A stretch of DNA of 7,756 nt from Planctomycetota bacterium (GTDB lineage: Bacteria > Planctomycetota > Phycisphaerae > Sedimentisphaerales > Anaerohalosphaeraceae). Location: contig QNBS01000100.1 of the NCBI GenBank assembly GCA_003644175.1, forward strand, positions 1 through 7,756. The letters run 5' to 3'. Shown one piece after another: positions 1 through 6,299 of the stretch; position 1 is the stretch's first letter; each line of letters starts with the position of its first letter. The position numbers and the translations under genes are program-made. The notes beneath the pieces are model-generated. The model had not been told where the DNA came from, searched no databases, and worked only from the letters and a program-made list of their open reading frames with translations.

Positions 1-2
1 AG

Positions 3-317
3 AGCAAACAGCAGTTGGCTCGCGAGCAGCAGACCCGGGCCGCACTCGAAAAACGCAAAGTCGCCGAAGAGCAAAAACTCCGGGCGATGAAGGAAAGAGA
101 AGCGCTAGCCGAAAAACGCCAACAGCAACTCCAGGCCGCCCGAAAAGAACAACAGGACTTATTTGAAAAACGCCGCCGCGAGGCCCTGGCCAGGAAGCTG
201 GCCGACGAAAAACTCGCCGAAGAGTCCGAAAACCTGCTGTCAAAATACCTCTACGCCGTCGGGACAATAACACTCACCATCGCCGCTCTCCTCTTCCTGA
301 AAAAACGCTACCTGTAA
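3..317 (+). CDS. C-terminal part of a coiled-coil protein with a C-terminal membrane anchor (5'-truncated by window edge)
   Basis: An open frame enters from the left edge and ends at TAA (315-317), leaving 104 visible residues. The TTG at 15 is probably an internal Leu codon, since the frame stays open to the edge with the same composition. Residues 1 to about 78 are almost entirely Glu, Lys, Arg, Gln and Ala with regularly spaced Leu, which is typical of a long charged coiled coil. Residues about 82-99 (YLYAVGTITLTIAALLFL) form one hydrophobic segment, followed by a basic tail (KKRYL). The visible part therefore looks like a C-terminally anchored helix-rich protein, or the tail of a larger membrane protein with a cytoplasmic or periplasmic rod. 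Function is not recognisable: low-complexity Glu/Lys/Arg repeats resemble TolA-like or many unrelated proteins by composition alone. It converges with the rubrerythrin-like gene, 47 nt away. Confidence 0.75.
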   Translation, partial: SKQQLAREQQTRAALEKRKVAEEQKLRAMKEREALAEKRQQQLQAARKEQQDLFEKRRREALARKLADEKLAEESENLLSKYLYAVGTITLTIAALLFLKKRYL

Positions 318-345
318 ACACCCCGGCCCTTCACCACAGACCAAA

Positions 346-361
346 CCCGGACCGTCCCGGG
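346..361 (-). terminator. weak hairpin between convergent genes, possible terminator
   Basis: CCCGG (346-350) pairs with CCGGG (357-361) around a 6-nt loop in the 47-nt gap between the two convergent genes. Read on the minus strand it follows the rubrerythrin-like stop codon closely and is followed by TTTGG, a poor U-tract. On the plus strand no U-tract follows. An alternative outer pairing, GGCCC (325-329) with GGGCC (359-363), is also possible. This is only a weak candidate. Confidence 0.3.
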
Positions 362-364
362 CCC

Positions 365-1498
365 CTAAGACCCGATCTTGGGTGATGAGGCGATCAGGGC
401 CCGAAGAAAGATTAAATCCCGGTCCTCAAATTCGGTCCGACCGGAGACGATTTCCACCATATCCAGCAACTTCAGCGCCTCGTCGGACACTTCGCCCTTC
501 TCCTTGGCCTGCTCCCGGCGAAGATTGATCGGCCCGTCACCGTACTTGTCGTGCATTTCCTTCAAAAACGCCTTGTCGGCGTCGTCCAGATTATCGGCGT
601 CAATGCTGTTGTAGCCGGCCCACATCCGAGACATTGCTTCAAGGCCGGCAAGGTAAATCTTCTCCCCAAGACAGAACTCCCTTGGCGACCCCAGACCCCA
701 CCTGGCGTACAACTCACCCTCAAATACGTCGGCGGCAAGCTCTATCTCCTCCTGATCATCCACCCCGGCGTAGATGTAATCGTACCTCCTCACAACGAAT
801 GACTTCTCCGGGTTGCTGAGGAGTTCGTTGCCCTCAATCGCGCGGTAGAACCGCCACTTCGCATCGGCCCGGACATAATCCGAGATCGGCCCCTCGCAGA
901 TCGGACACGTCGGTTCCGGCACGTCAACCACCGTCGAACCACAGCCCTGACAGACATAAAACGCATCGGGAATCCTGGCGGCAATGCCAAAAAACGATTC
1001 CAGCGACTTCAGAATCTCTTCGGCTAATTCGCAGTGCTGAACATCCACCTTCCACGCATGGCTGATATTCTGAATCGCCACGGCATGGCCTTCCGGCTTG
1101 AGGCGATCTATCAGTATCGGGTAGCGCTTCTCCAACTTCGGCAACTGGATATTCGTAAGCAGCTTCAGATTAAGCTTCGTGCTCGAAACGCGGATGTCGG
1201 ATTCTCCCGGCTCGACCGGCGCAACTTCCATATCCGTCAGCATAGTCTCGATGGCTTCCACCCGGATGGACTTCGATATCGCCAGCCCCGCAAAAAACGA
1301 TTCGATATTGAGATGTTTCTCCCTGTGCGCCTGCCTTGCGCAGGCCCAGTAAGATTGCACCGCCTTGCTCTCGTCGGCGTAAAGTAACTGCAAAACGGCG
1401 ACCGTCTCGGGGTATTTCGATAAAGCCTCTCCTCCGTAAGCCCCCGAAGACGCCAGTACGCACGACACCAAACAGGTAACCATGCCGAGTTTTCTCAT
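365..1498 (-). CDS. exported rubrerythrin-like protein (degenerate ferritin-like domain, rubredoxin-like zinc ribbon, unknown C-terminal domain)
   Basis: 377 residues, starting at ATG 1498-1496. An in-frame TTG five codons upstream is rejected because GGGAGGG (1511-1505) lies 7 nt before the ATG and overlaps that TTG. Residues 1-22 look like a signal peptide: MRK, a hydrophobic stretch, and possible cleavage after SSGA or AYG. LVSC at 10-13 resembles a lipobox but sits very early. Residues about 30-170 follow the rubrerythrin helix pattern (YADESKAVQSY at 40-50 matches the family's first Glu-bearing helix). The usual second-helix ExxH iron ligands are replaced (AISKSIRVEA, 73-82), so the di-iron site is probably incomplete. 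Residues 181-208 carry CQGC and CPIC (Cys183/186 and Cys198/201), the rubredoxin-like metal knuckles that follow the ferritin fold in rubrerythrins. Residues 210-377 are a further domain I do not recognise. Classical rubrerythrins are about 190 residues, act in peroxide detoxification and are cytoplasmic; an exported, doubled-length version probably has a different job, perhaps metal or redox sensing in the periplasm. Confidence 0.8.
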   Translation of the reverse strand: MRKLGMVTCLVSCVLASSGAYGGEALSKYPETVAVLQLLYADESKAVQSYWACARQAHREKHLNIESFFAGLAISKSIRVEAIETMLTDMEVAPVEPGESDIRVSSTKLNLKLLTNIQLPKLEKRYPILIDRLKPEGHAVAIQNISHAWKVDVQHCELAEEILKSLESFFGIAARIPDAFYVCQGCGSTVVDVPEPTCPICEGPISDYVRADAKWRFYRAIEGNELLSNPEKSFVVRRYDYIYAGVDDQEEIELAADVFEGELYARWGLGSPREFCLGEKIYLAGLEAMSRMWAGYNSIDADNLDDADKAFLKEMHDKYGDGPINLRREQAKEKGEVSDEALKLLDMVEIVSGRTEFEDRDLIFLRALIASSPKIGS

Positions 1499-1504
1499 TC
1501 TACT

Positions 1505-1511
1505 CCCTCCC
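1505..1511 (-). promoter_or_regulatory. Shine-Dalgarno site of the rubrerythrin-like gene
   Basis: GGGAGGG on the minus strand lies 7 nt before the ATG at 1498. It decides the start codon against the in-frame TTG at 1513-1511, which overlaps the site itself. Confidence 0.85.
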
Positions 1512-1541
1512 AAACTGCATTAGAAAATCTTGTATATAAAA

Positions 1542-1569
1542 ATCATACATTGCTTTTGCGCTCCGTCAA
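1542..1569 (-). promoter_or_regulatory. sigma70-type promoter of the rubrerythrin-like gene
   Basis: On the minus strand TTGACG (1569-1564) and TATGAT (1547-1542) each match the -35 and -10 consensus at five of six bases, with a 16-bp spacer. Transcription would begin near 1535, giving a leader of about 37 nt with the Shine-Dalgarno site near its end. The promoter lies just downstream of the 1610-1633 terminator, so the gene appears to be transcribed separately from the carBA cluster. Confidence 0.7.
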
Positions 1570-1609
1570 GCATATTATCGGGAGTAAAATCAACCCCTAA
1601 AGCAGAAAC

Positions 1610-1633
1610 GGCAGAGCCCCGCAGGGCTCTGCC
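1610..1633 (-). terminator. strong intrinsic terminator hairpin, possibly bidirectional
   Basis: GGCAGAGCCC (1610-1619) and GGGCTCTGCC (1624-1633) form a perfect 10-bp stem with a 4-nt loop. On the minus strand it is followed by GTTTCTGCTTT, and on the plus strand by TTGTTGTTT, so it could stop transcription from either side. On the minus strand it would end transcripts arriving from carA or from a separate RNA in 1634-1891, and shield the rubrerythrin-like promoter. It lies about 258 nt after the carA stop, far for a simple operon terminator. Confidence 0.75.
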
Positions 1634-1891
1634 TTGTTGTTTATGTGGCCCTTCCCGTTATCTTGCTTAACCGTCAACTCGCGGTGTCTCGCTACTACGC
1701 TCTGCCATGCGTGCAACTCCCGGTTGAGACAATTTGAGGTCGGGCTAACTTGACCGTAAAGGCCAGTTTCCAGGGCCACTCTCTACTCAACTAATCCTAC
1801 GGTATATCGGCACAGACAGTTCTAAAAGTTGAAATTTTCGGCGCGTGCACAAACACATTATTGAATATGCCGATTGAATTGGAAATAACCG
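1634..1891 (-). other. gene-free region after carA, possible structured RNA or long 3' UTR
   Basis: I see no convincing protein gene here. A 60-codon GTG-started frame at 1597-1779 runs through the terminator stem, has a stop immediately before its start and no spaced Shine-Dalgarno site. On either strand nested pairings are possible: 1645-1652 with 1772-1779 (8 bp, GTGGCCCT/AGGGCCAC), 1673-1677 with 1750-1754 (5 bp), 1685-1690 with 1726-1731 (6 bp) and 1697-1700 with 1709-1712 (4 bp). Together with the terminator this would be a rod-like RNA of roughly 180-200 nt if transcribed on the minus strand. Helices of these lengths can arise by chance in 250 nt, no promoter is clear, and I match no known RNA family. 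An ncRNA reading is therefore tentative. Confidence 0.3.
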
Positions 1892-3031
1892 CTATGAAGC
1901 GGCGCCGGCCGAACGCTTATCCATCAGCTTCGTGAACGACTCGAACAGATAACCGGAGTCGTGAGGTCCGGGAGATGCTTCCGGGTGATACTGGACCGAG
2001 AAAGCATCGAGCGCGTCGCAGCAAATACCCTCTAACGTCTGATCGTTGAGGTTGATATGTGTAAGACGAACATCCTTGTCCTTGAGCGAATCGAGGTCCA
2101 CGCAAAAACCGTGGTTCTGGCTGGTAATTTCGATCGCTCCGGTCTCCAGATTCTTCACCGGGTGGTTGGCCCCGCGATGGCCGAACTTCAGCTTATACGT
2201 CGTGCCTCCGAGGGCAAGCGACAGAATCTGATGGCCCAAACAGATTCCGAAAATCGGCGCCTTGCCCAACAGTGCTTTGGTCGTTTCAATCGCATAACTC
2301 ACCGGCGCAGGATCGCCGGGCCCGTTGCTCAGGAAAACGCCGTCGGGCTTTTCGGCAAGCACCTCGGCCGCCGACGTCCGGGCGCCTACGACCTTCACCT
2401 GGCATCCGTAAGACACCAGCAGCCGAAGGATGTTGAACTTCATGCCGAAATCAAAGGCGATGACCTTATACTTCTTCTCTGGCCTGACTTCCTTGCCCGT
2501 CAACACATCCGAGACAGCTTCCGTCCACGGATACGACTGCTCAATCGTAACATCCCGAACAATATCCCGCCCGACGAGCCCCGGATATTCGTCTAATTGT
2601 TTTTTCAACACAGCCGTATCGAGTTCGGTCGACGAAATGATCCCGCGCATCGCGCCTTCCGTGCGGATATGCTTTACGAGTTTGCGCGTGTCAATGCCTT
2701 CCAGCCCCACAATGTTGTTGGCGGCCAGGTAATCGCTCAGCGCCAATTCATCCCGCCAGTTGTTAGGATACGCGCAATTCTCCTTGACCACAAACCCGCC
2801 GGCAAAGAGCCTGCGCGACTCGACGTCGCCCGCATTGGTCCCGTAGTTGCCGATCAGCGGATACGTCATCGTAACGATCTGTTCGTGGTACGACGGGTCC
2901 GTCAGGATTTCCTGATACCCCGTCATCGCCGTATTGAACACAACCTCGCCGCACCGGCGCCCCCGGGCGCCGAACGACCGACCCTTAAAAACCGTTCCAT
3001 CTTCGAGTAATAACACCGCGTCTGCGCCCAT
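1892..3031 (-). CDS. carA: carbamoyl-phosphate synthase small (glutaminase) subunit
   Basis: 379 residues, the normal CarA length, from ATG 3031 to TAG 1892. It hydrolyses glutamine and passes ammonia through an internal tunnel to CarB in the cytoplasm, feeding pyrimidine and arginine synthesis. The N-terminal CarA-specific domain covers about 1-150, with the family signature FNTAMTGYQEILTDPSY at 32-48. The class I glutamine amidotransferase domain covers about 188-372. Its nucleophile is Cys264 in GICLGHQ, the oxyanion region includes SNGPGDP (235-241), and the His349/Glu351 pair lies in QYHPEAS. SQNHGF (304-309) is also conserved. All catalytic residues are present. It follows carB with a 10-nt gap, and its Shine-Dalgarno site overlaps the carB stop codon, suggesting translational coupling and matched subunit levels. 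The unusual point is its place after rather than before carB. Confidence 0.97.
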   Translation of the reverse strand: MGADAVLLLEDGTVFKGRSFGARGRRCGEVVFNTAMTGYQEILTDPSYHEQIVTMTYPLIGNYGTNAGDVESRRLFAGGFVVKENCAYPNNWRDELALSDYLAANNIVGLEGIDTRKLVKHIRTEGAMRGIISSTELDTAVLKKQLDEYPGLVGRDIVRDVTIEQSYPWTEAVSDVLTGKEVRPEKKYKVIAFDFGMKFNILRLLVSYGCQVKVVGARTSAAEVLAEKPDGVFLSNGPGDPAPVSYAIETTKALLGKAPIFGICLGHQILSLALGGTTYKLKFGHRGANHPVKNLETGAIEITSQNHGFCVDLDSLKDKDVRLTHINLNDQTLEGICCDALDAFSVQYHPEASPGPHDSGYLFESFTKLMDKRSAGAAS

Positions 3032-3036
3032 GTGAG

Positions 3037-3043
3037 CTTTCCT
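3037..3043 (-). promoter_or_regulatory. carA Shine-Dalgarno site overlapping the carB stop codon
   Basis: AGGAAAG (3043-3037, minus strand) lies upstream of the carA ATG at 3031, with 8 nt between AGGA and the ATG. Its first two bases are the last two of the carB TAG (3044-3042). Ribosomes ending carB therefore sit on the carA initiation region. Confidence 0.75.
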
Positions 3044-6000
3044 ATTGATAATAAAGTTGAATCGGCTTAACGCCCGACGGGCGCCGCGACAGCGACTCGA
3101 TGGCCTTGACCACCGCCTGGCCGCCGCGGATCGTCGTCACATAAGGAATCTGGTTCTCCAGCGCCGCCCGCCTTATACTGAACGAATCCATGATCGACTG
3201 CTTGCCCACCGTCGTGTTGATAATCATGTCAATCCGGCCGTTGATAATCGAATCGACAATGTTCGGCCGCCCTTCGGTCATCTTCAGCACAAACTCCGAC
3301 GGGATATTGTTATTGATCAGTTCAATACACGTACCCTTGGTCGCAACGATCTTAAAACCCTTCTCGCAAAGCGCCCGCGCGATCTCCACCGCACGGGCCT
3401 TGTCCTGATCCCGAACGCTGATCAGCACCGACCCCTCCGCCGGAAGACTGTTGCCCGCCGACATCTGGCTCTTGGCGAACGCCATACCGAAGTCGTCCGA
3501 AATCCCCATCACCTCGCCCGTCGACAGCATCTCCGGGCCCAATATCGTATCCGTGCCCGGGAACTTTATAAACGGAAACACCGCCTCTTTCACGCAGAAG
3601 TGGCTGCGATGCACTTCTTCGGTGAAACCCAACTCCTCCAATGTCATCCCCGTCATCACCTTCGCCGCAAGCTTGGCTAACGGAACGCCGATTGCTTTGC
3701 TCACAAACGGGATCGTTCGCGACGCACGCGGATTGACTTCAAGAATGTAAATCTCGTCGTCCTTAACCGCAAACTGCACATTCATAAGCCCCTTGACCTT
3801 CAGTTCAATCGCCAGCAGCTTCGTCTGCCGCTTGATCTCCTCCAGCACCTTTTCGCCGACCGATATCGGCGGCAGCGAACACGCACTGTCGCCGGAGTGG
3901 ACGCCGGCTTCCTCGATGTGCTCCATGATCCCGCCGATTACAACGACCTTGCCGTCGCTGATCGCATCGACATCCAGTTCCGTAGCGTCGTCCAGGAACT
4001 TGTCGACAAGTATCGGGTGTTCGCCCGACACCTCGATCGCATTGGCAACGCATGTCGCCAGCGACTTTTCGTCGTAGACGATCTCCATCGCACGTCCGCC
4101 CAACACAAACGAAGGCCGAATCAACAGCGGATATCCAAGCTTCTCGGCGATCTTGAGCGTCTCATCGTATGTCATCGCCGTTCCGCTGTGAGGCTGGCGC
4201 AGTTTGAGTTTCTCTACAAGGGCATTAAAGCGCTTGCGATCTTCGGCAAGCCCAATGCTGTCGGGACTTGTCCCGATGATTGGCACGCCGGCGGCATGAA
4301 GTGCGTCCGCCAGCTTCAGGGGAGTCTGCCCGCCGAACTGAACGATCATGCCGTCCGGCTTTTCGGTCTCCACGATGTTCATCACATCCTCGAACGTCAG
4401 CGGCTCGAAATACAGCCGGTCGGATGTGTCGTAATCCGTGCTCACCGTCTCCGGGTTACAGTTGACCATGATCGACTCGACGCCGATTTCATCCATCGCA
4501 AACGCCGCATGAACACAACAGTAATCGAACTCGATACCCTGCCCGATCCGGTTCGGACCGCCGCCTAAGATAACCACCTTGCGTCTCTTTGTCGGATTCG
4601 ATTCGCACTCCTCCTCGAACGTCGAGTACAGATACGGCGTGCTCGCTTCAAATTCCGCTCCGCACGTATCAACCGTCTTGTAAACCGCCCGAATCTGCGC
4701 CTGCGTTCTCTGTTTCCTCATGTCGAGTTCGGTTACGCCTGTAATCTCAGCCAGGTAATTGTCGCTAAAGCCGTATTCCTTGGCCTGTCTGAGCATCTCA
4801 TCATCGAGCTTGCGCCCTTCGACCGCCTTGATCTTCGCCTCCATATCGATAATGTCTTTGATGTTGTTGATAAACCACGGGTCGATCGCGCACAGATCGA
4901 ATATCTCATCGGCCGAAACGTCCCTGCGAAGCGCCTCGGCAACGTACCATATCTTGTCCCAGCAGTTCGTCCGCAGCCGCTCTTTAAGCTTCTCGTCGCT
5001 CAACCCCGTATCGATATACCTGCCGTCTAATGAATAGCGGTCGATCTCCAGCGACCGGATCGCTTTCTGCAGCGATTCCTTGAACGTTCTGCCGATCGCC
5101 ATAGCCTCGCCCACCGATTTCATCTGGACCGTCAGTTCCGGACTCGTGCCCGGAAACTTCTCAAACGTAAACCGAGGCCACTTGGTAACGCAATAGTCAA
5201 TCGTCGGCTCAAAGCACGCCGGCGTCTTCTTCGTTATGTCGTTGGGTATCTCATCCAGCGTGTAGCCCACCGCCAGAAGCGACGCAATCTTCGCTATCGG
5301 AAATCCCGTCGCCTTGGACGCCAGCGCCGAACTCCTCGACACACGCGGATTCATCTCGATCACATACAGCCTGCCGTTTGCCGGATTAACCGCAAACTGG
5401 ATATTCGATCCGCCCGTCTCGACGCCGATGGCGCGGATAATCTTCAGCGACGCATCACGCATGACCTGATATTCCTTGTCCGTCAGCGTCTGGGCAGGCG
5501 CCACGGTAATGCTGTCGCCGGTGTGAATCCCCATCGGGTCAAGGTTCTCAATCGAGCAGACAATAACAACATTGTCCCTGCCGTCCCGCATCACCTCCAG
5601 CTCGTATTCCTTCCATCCCACTACCGATTCTTCAACGAGCACCTGGTTGGCCGGACTCAAACCCAGTCCCCAGTTGATATAATCCTGATACTCTTCCATA
5701 TTGTACGCCACGTTTCCGCCCATGCCTCCCAACGTGTAGGAAGGCCGGATGATCGCCGGAAACCCAACGTATTCGACAATCCTGCGGGCCTCTTGCCACG
5801 AATGAGCATATCCGCTCTTCGGCACTTCAAGTCCGATCTCTTCCATGATCTTCTTGAAGCGGTCCCTTTCTTCGGCCCGCTTGATCGACTCCAGGTTGGC
5901 GCCCAAAAGCCTGACGCCATATTTATCCAGCACACCGCTTTCTGCAAGCGCCACAGCCGTGTTCAACCCTGTCTGGCCGCCTAAGGTCGGCAGCAGGCTG

Positions 6001-6251
6001 TCGGGCCTCTCCGCCGCGATAATCTTTTCAACCATCTCCGGCGTAATCGGCTCGATATACGTCCGGTCGGCCATCTCAGGGTCCGTCATAATCGTCGCAG
6101 GGTTGCTGTTGACCAATACGACCTCAAAGCCCTCCTGCCTCAGCACCTTGCACGCCTGTGCCCCGGAATAGTCAAATTCACAAGCCTGACCGATCACAAT
6201 CGGCCCGGAACCGATTATCAGTATCTTCTTAATATCCGTCCGCTTAGGCAT
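3042..6251 (-). CDS. carB: carbamoyl-phosphate synthase large subunit
   Basis: 1069 residues from ATG 6251, which gives the family's standard N-terminus [12 protein letters not shown] start at 6269 would add six residues (MVDWVF) encoded by repeat DNA and is less likely. The enzyme makes carbamoyl phosphate from bicarbonate, ammonia and two ATP. Aligned by eye to E. coli CarB (1073 aa), the carboxyphosphate ATP-grasp half is about 1-400, the oligomerisation domain about 401-550, the carbamoyl-phosphate ATP-grasp half about 551-933 and the MGS-like allosteric domain about 934-1069. Repeated signatures include [10 protein letters not shown] (170-179) and [16 protein letters not shown] (713-728), and [18 protein letters not shown] with [18 protein letters not shown]. 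Residues matching the E. coli ornithine site are present (Glu780, Asp788, Glu889, Tyr1037, Thr1039), as are those of the UMP/IMP pocket (Lys951, Thr971, Thr974, Lys990, Asn1012). Effector control is therefore probably retained. The ribosome site is weak: only GGG, 5 nt before the ATG. Confidence 0.97.
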   Translation of the reverse strand: MPKRTDIKKILIIGSGPIVIGQACEFDYSGAQACKVLRQEGFEVVLVNSNPATIMTDPEMADRTYIEPITPEMVEKIIAAERPDSLLPTLGGQTGLNTAVALAESGVLDKYGVRLLGANLESIKRAEERDRFKKIMEEIGLEVPKSGYAHSWQEARRIVEYVGFPAIIRPSYTLGGMGGNVAYNMEEYQDYINWGLGLSPANQVLVEESVVGWKEYELEVMRDGRDNVVIVCSIENLDPMGIHTGDSITVAPAQTLTDKEYQVMRDASLKIIRAIGVETGGSNIQFAVNPANGRLYVIEMNPRVSRSSALASKATGFPIAKIASLLAVGYTLDEIPNDITKKTPACFEPTIDYCVTKWPRFTFEKFPGTSPELTVQMKSVGEAMAIGRTFKESLQKAIRSLEIDRYSLDGRYIDTGLSDEKLKERLRTNCWDKIWYVAEALRRDVSADEIFDLCAIDPWFINNIKDIIDMEAKIKAVEGRKLDDEMLRQAKEYGFSDNYLAEITGVTELDMRKQRTQAQIRAVYKTVDTCGAEFEASTPYLYSTFEEECESNPTKRRKVVILGGGPNRIGQGIEFDYCCVHAAFAMDEIGVESIMVNCNPETVSTDYDTSDRLYFEPLTFEDVMNIVETEKPDGMIVQFGGQTPLKLADALHAAGVPIIGTSPDSIGLAEDRKRFNALVEKLKLRQPHSGTAMTYDETLKIAEKLGYPLLIRPSFVLGGRAMEIVYDEKSLATCVANAIEVSGEHPILVDKFLDDATELDVDAISDGKVVVIGGIMEHIEEAGVHSGDSACSLPPISVGEKVLEEIKRQTKLLAIELKVKGLMNVQFAVKDDEIYILEVNPRASRTIPFVSKAIGVPLAKLAAKVMTGMTLEELGFTEEVHRSHFCVKEAVFPFIKFPGTDTILGPEMLSTGEVMGISDDFGMAFAKSQMSAGNSLPAEGSVLISVRDQDKARAVEIARALCEKGFKIVATKGTCIELINNNIPSEFVLKMTEGRPNIVDSIINGRIDMIINTTVGKQSIMDSFSIRRAALENQIPYVTTIRGGQAVVKAIESLSRRPSGVKPIQLYYQ

Positions 6252-6255
6252 AAAA

Positions 6256-6297
6256 ACCCAATCTACCATCTACAATATACAATATACAATCTACAAT
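6256..6297. repeat. tandem heptanucleotide repeat in the nadE-carB gap
   Basis: Five contiguous 7-bp units occupy 6263-6297 on the plus strand: CTACCAT, CTACAAT, ATACAAT, ATACAAT, CTACAAT. A degenerate sixth copy (ACCCAAT) lies at 6256-6262. Minus-strand consensus is ATTGTAK. The repeat fills most of the 48 nt between the nadE stop and the carB start. In the third position from the end, the A-to-C change in CTACCAT makes an ATG in frame with carB (6269). Short tandem heptamer repeats of this kind are known between genes in cyanobacteria and some other bacteria; the family here is not identified. Confidence 0.85.
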
Positions 6298-6299
6298 CG

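Noticed and set aside
1459..1498. Lipoprotein signal (LVSC) in the rubrerythrin-like protein
   Set aside because: The Cys would be residue 13, leaving a hydrophobic core of only about nine residues. Ordinary signal peptidase I cleavage near residue 20-22 seems more likely, though lipidation is not excluded.
1499..1513. TTG start at 1513 for the rubrerythrin-like gene
   Set aside because: It overlaps the Shine-Dalgarno site. The ATG at 1498 has ideal spacing and gives a normal signal peptide start (MRK).
1525..1555. LexA-like operator over the rubrerythrin-like promoter
   Set aside because: The region is TA-rich but lacks the CTGT-N8-ACAG arrangement.
1597..1779. 60-codon minus-strand frame with GTG start between carA and the rubrerythrin-like gene
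   Set aside because: It reads through the terminator hairpin, has no properly spaced ribosome site, has a stop two codons before its start and matches no family I know.
1645..1779. 6S RNA, integron attC site or group II intron fragment in the gene-free region
   Set aside because: The nested helices and length suggested these, but I could not match the conserved sequences or core boxes of any of them.
2057..2596. Plus-strand open frame opposite carA; similar frames lie opposite carB (3045-3680, 3897-4568)
   Set aside because: These are antisense to strongly conserved CarA and CarB coding sequence, and their composition is typical of shadow frames in GC-rich DNA.
6252..6269. ATG at 6269 as the carB start
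   Set aside because: It lies in the heptamer repeat, has no ribosome site and adds residues absent from the conserved CarB N-terminus. MPKRTDIKK at 6251 fits the family.
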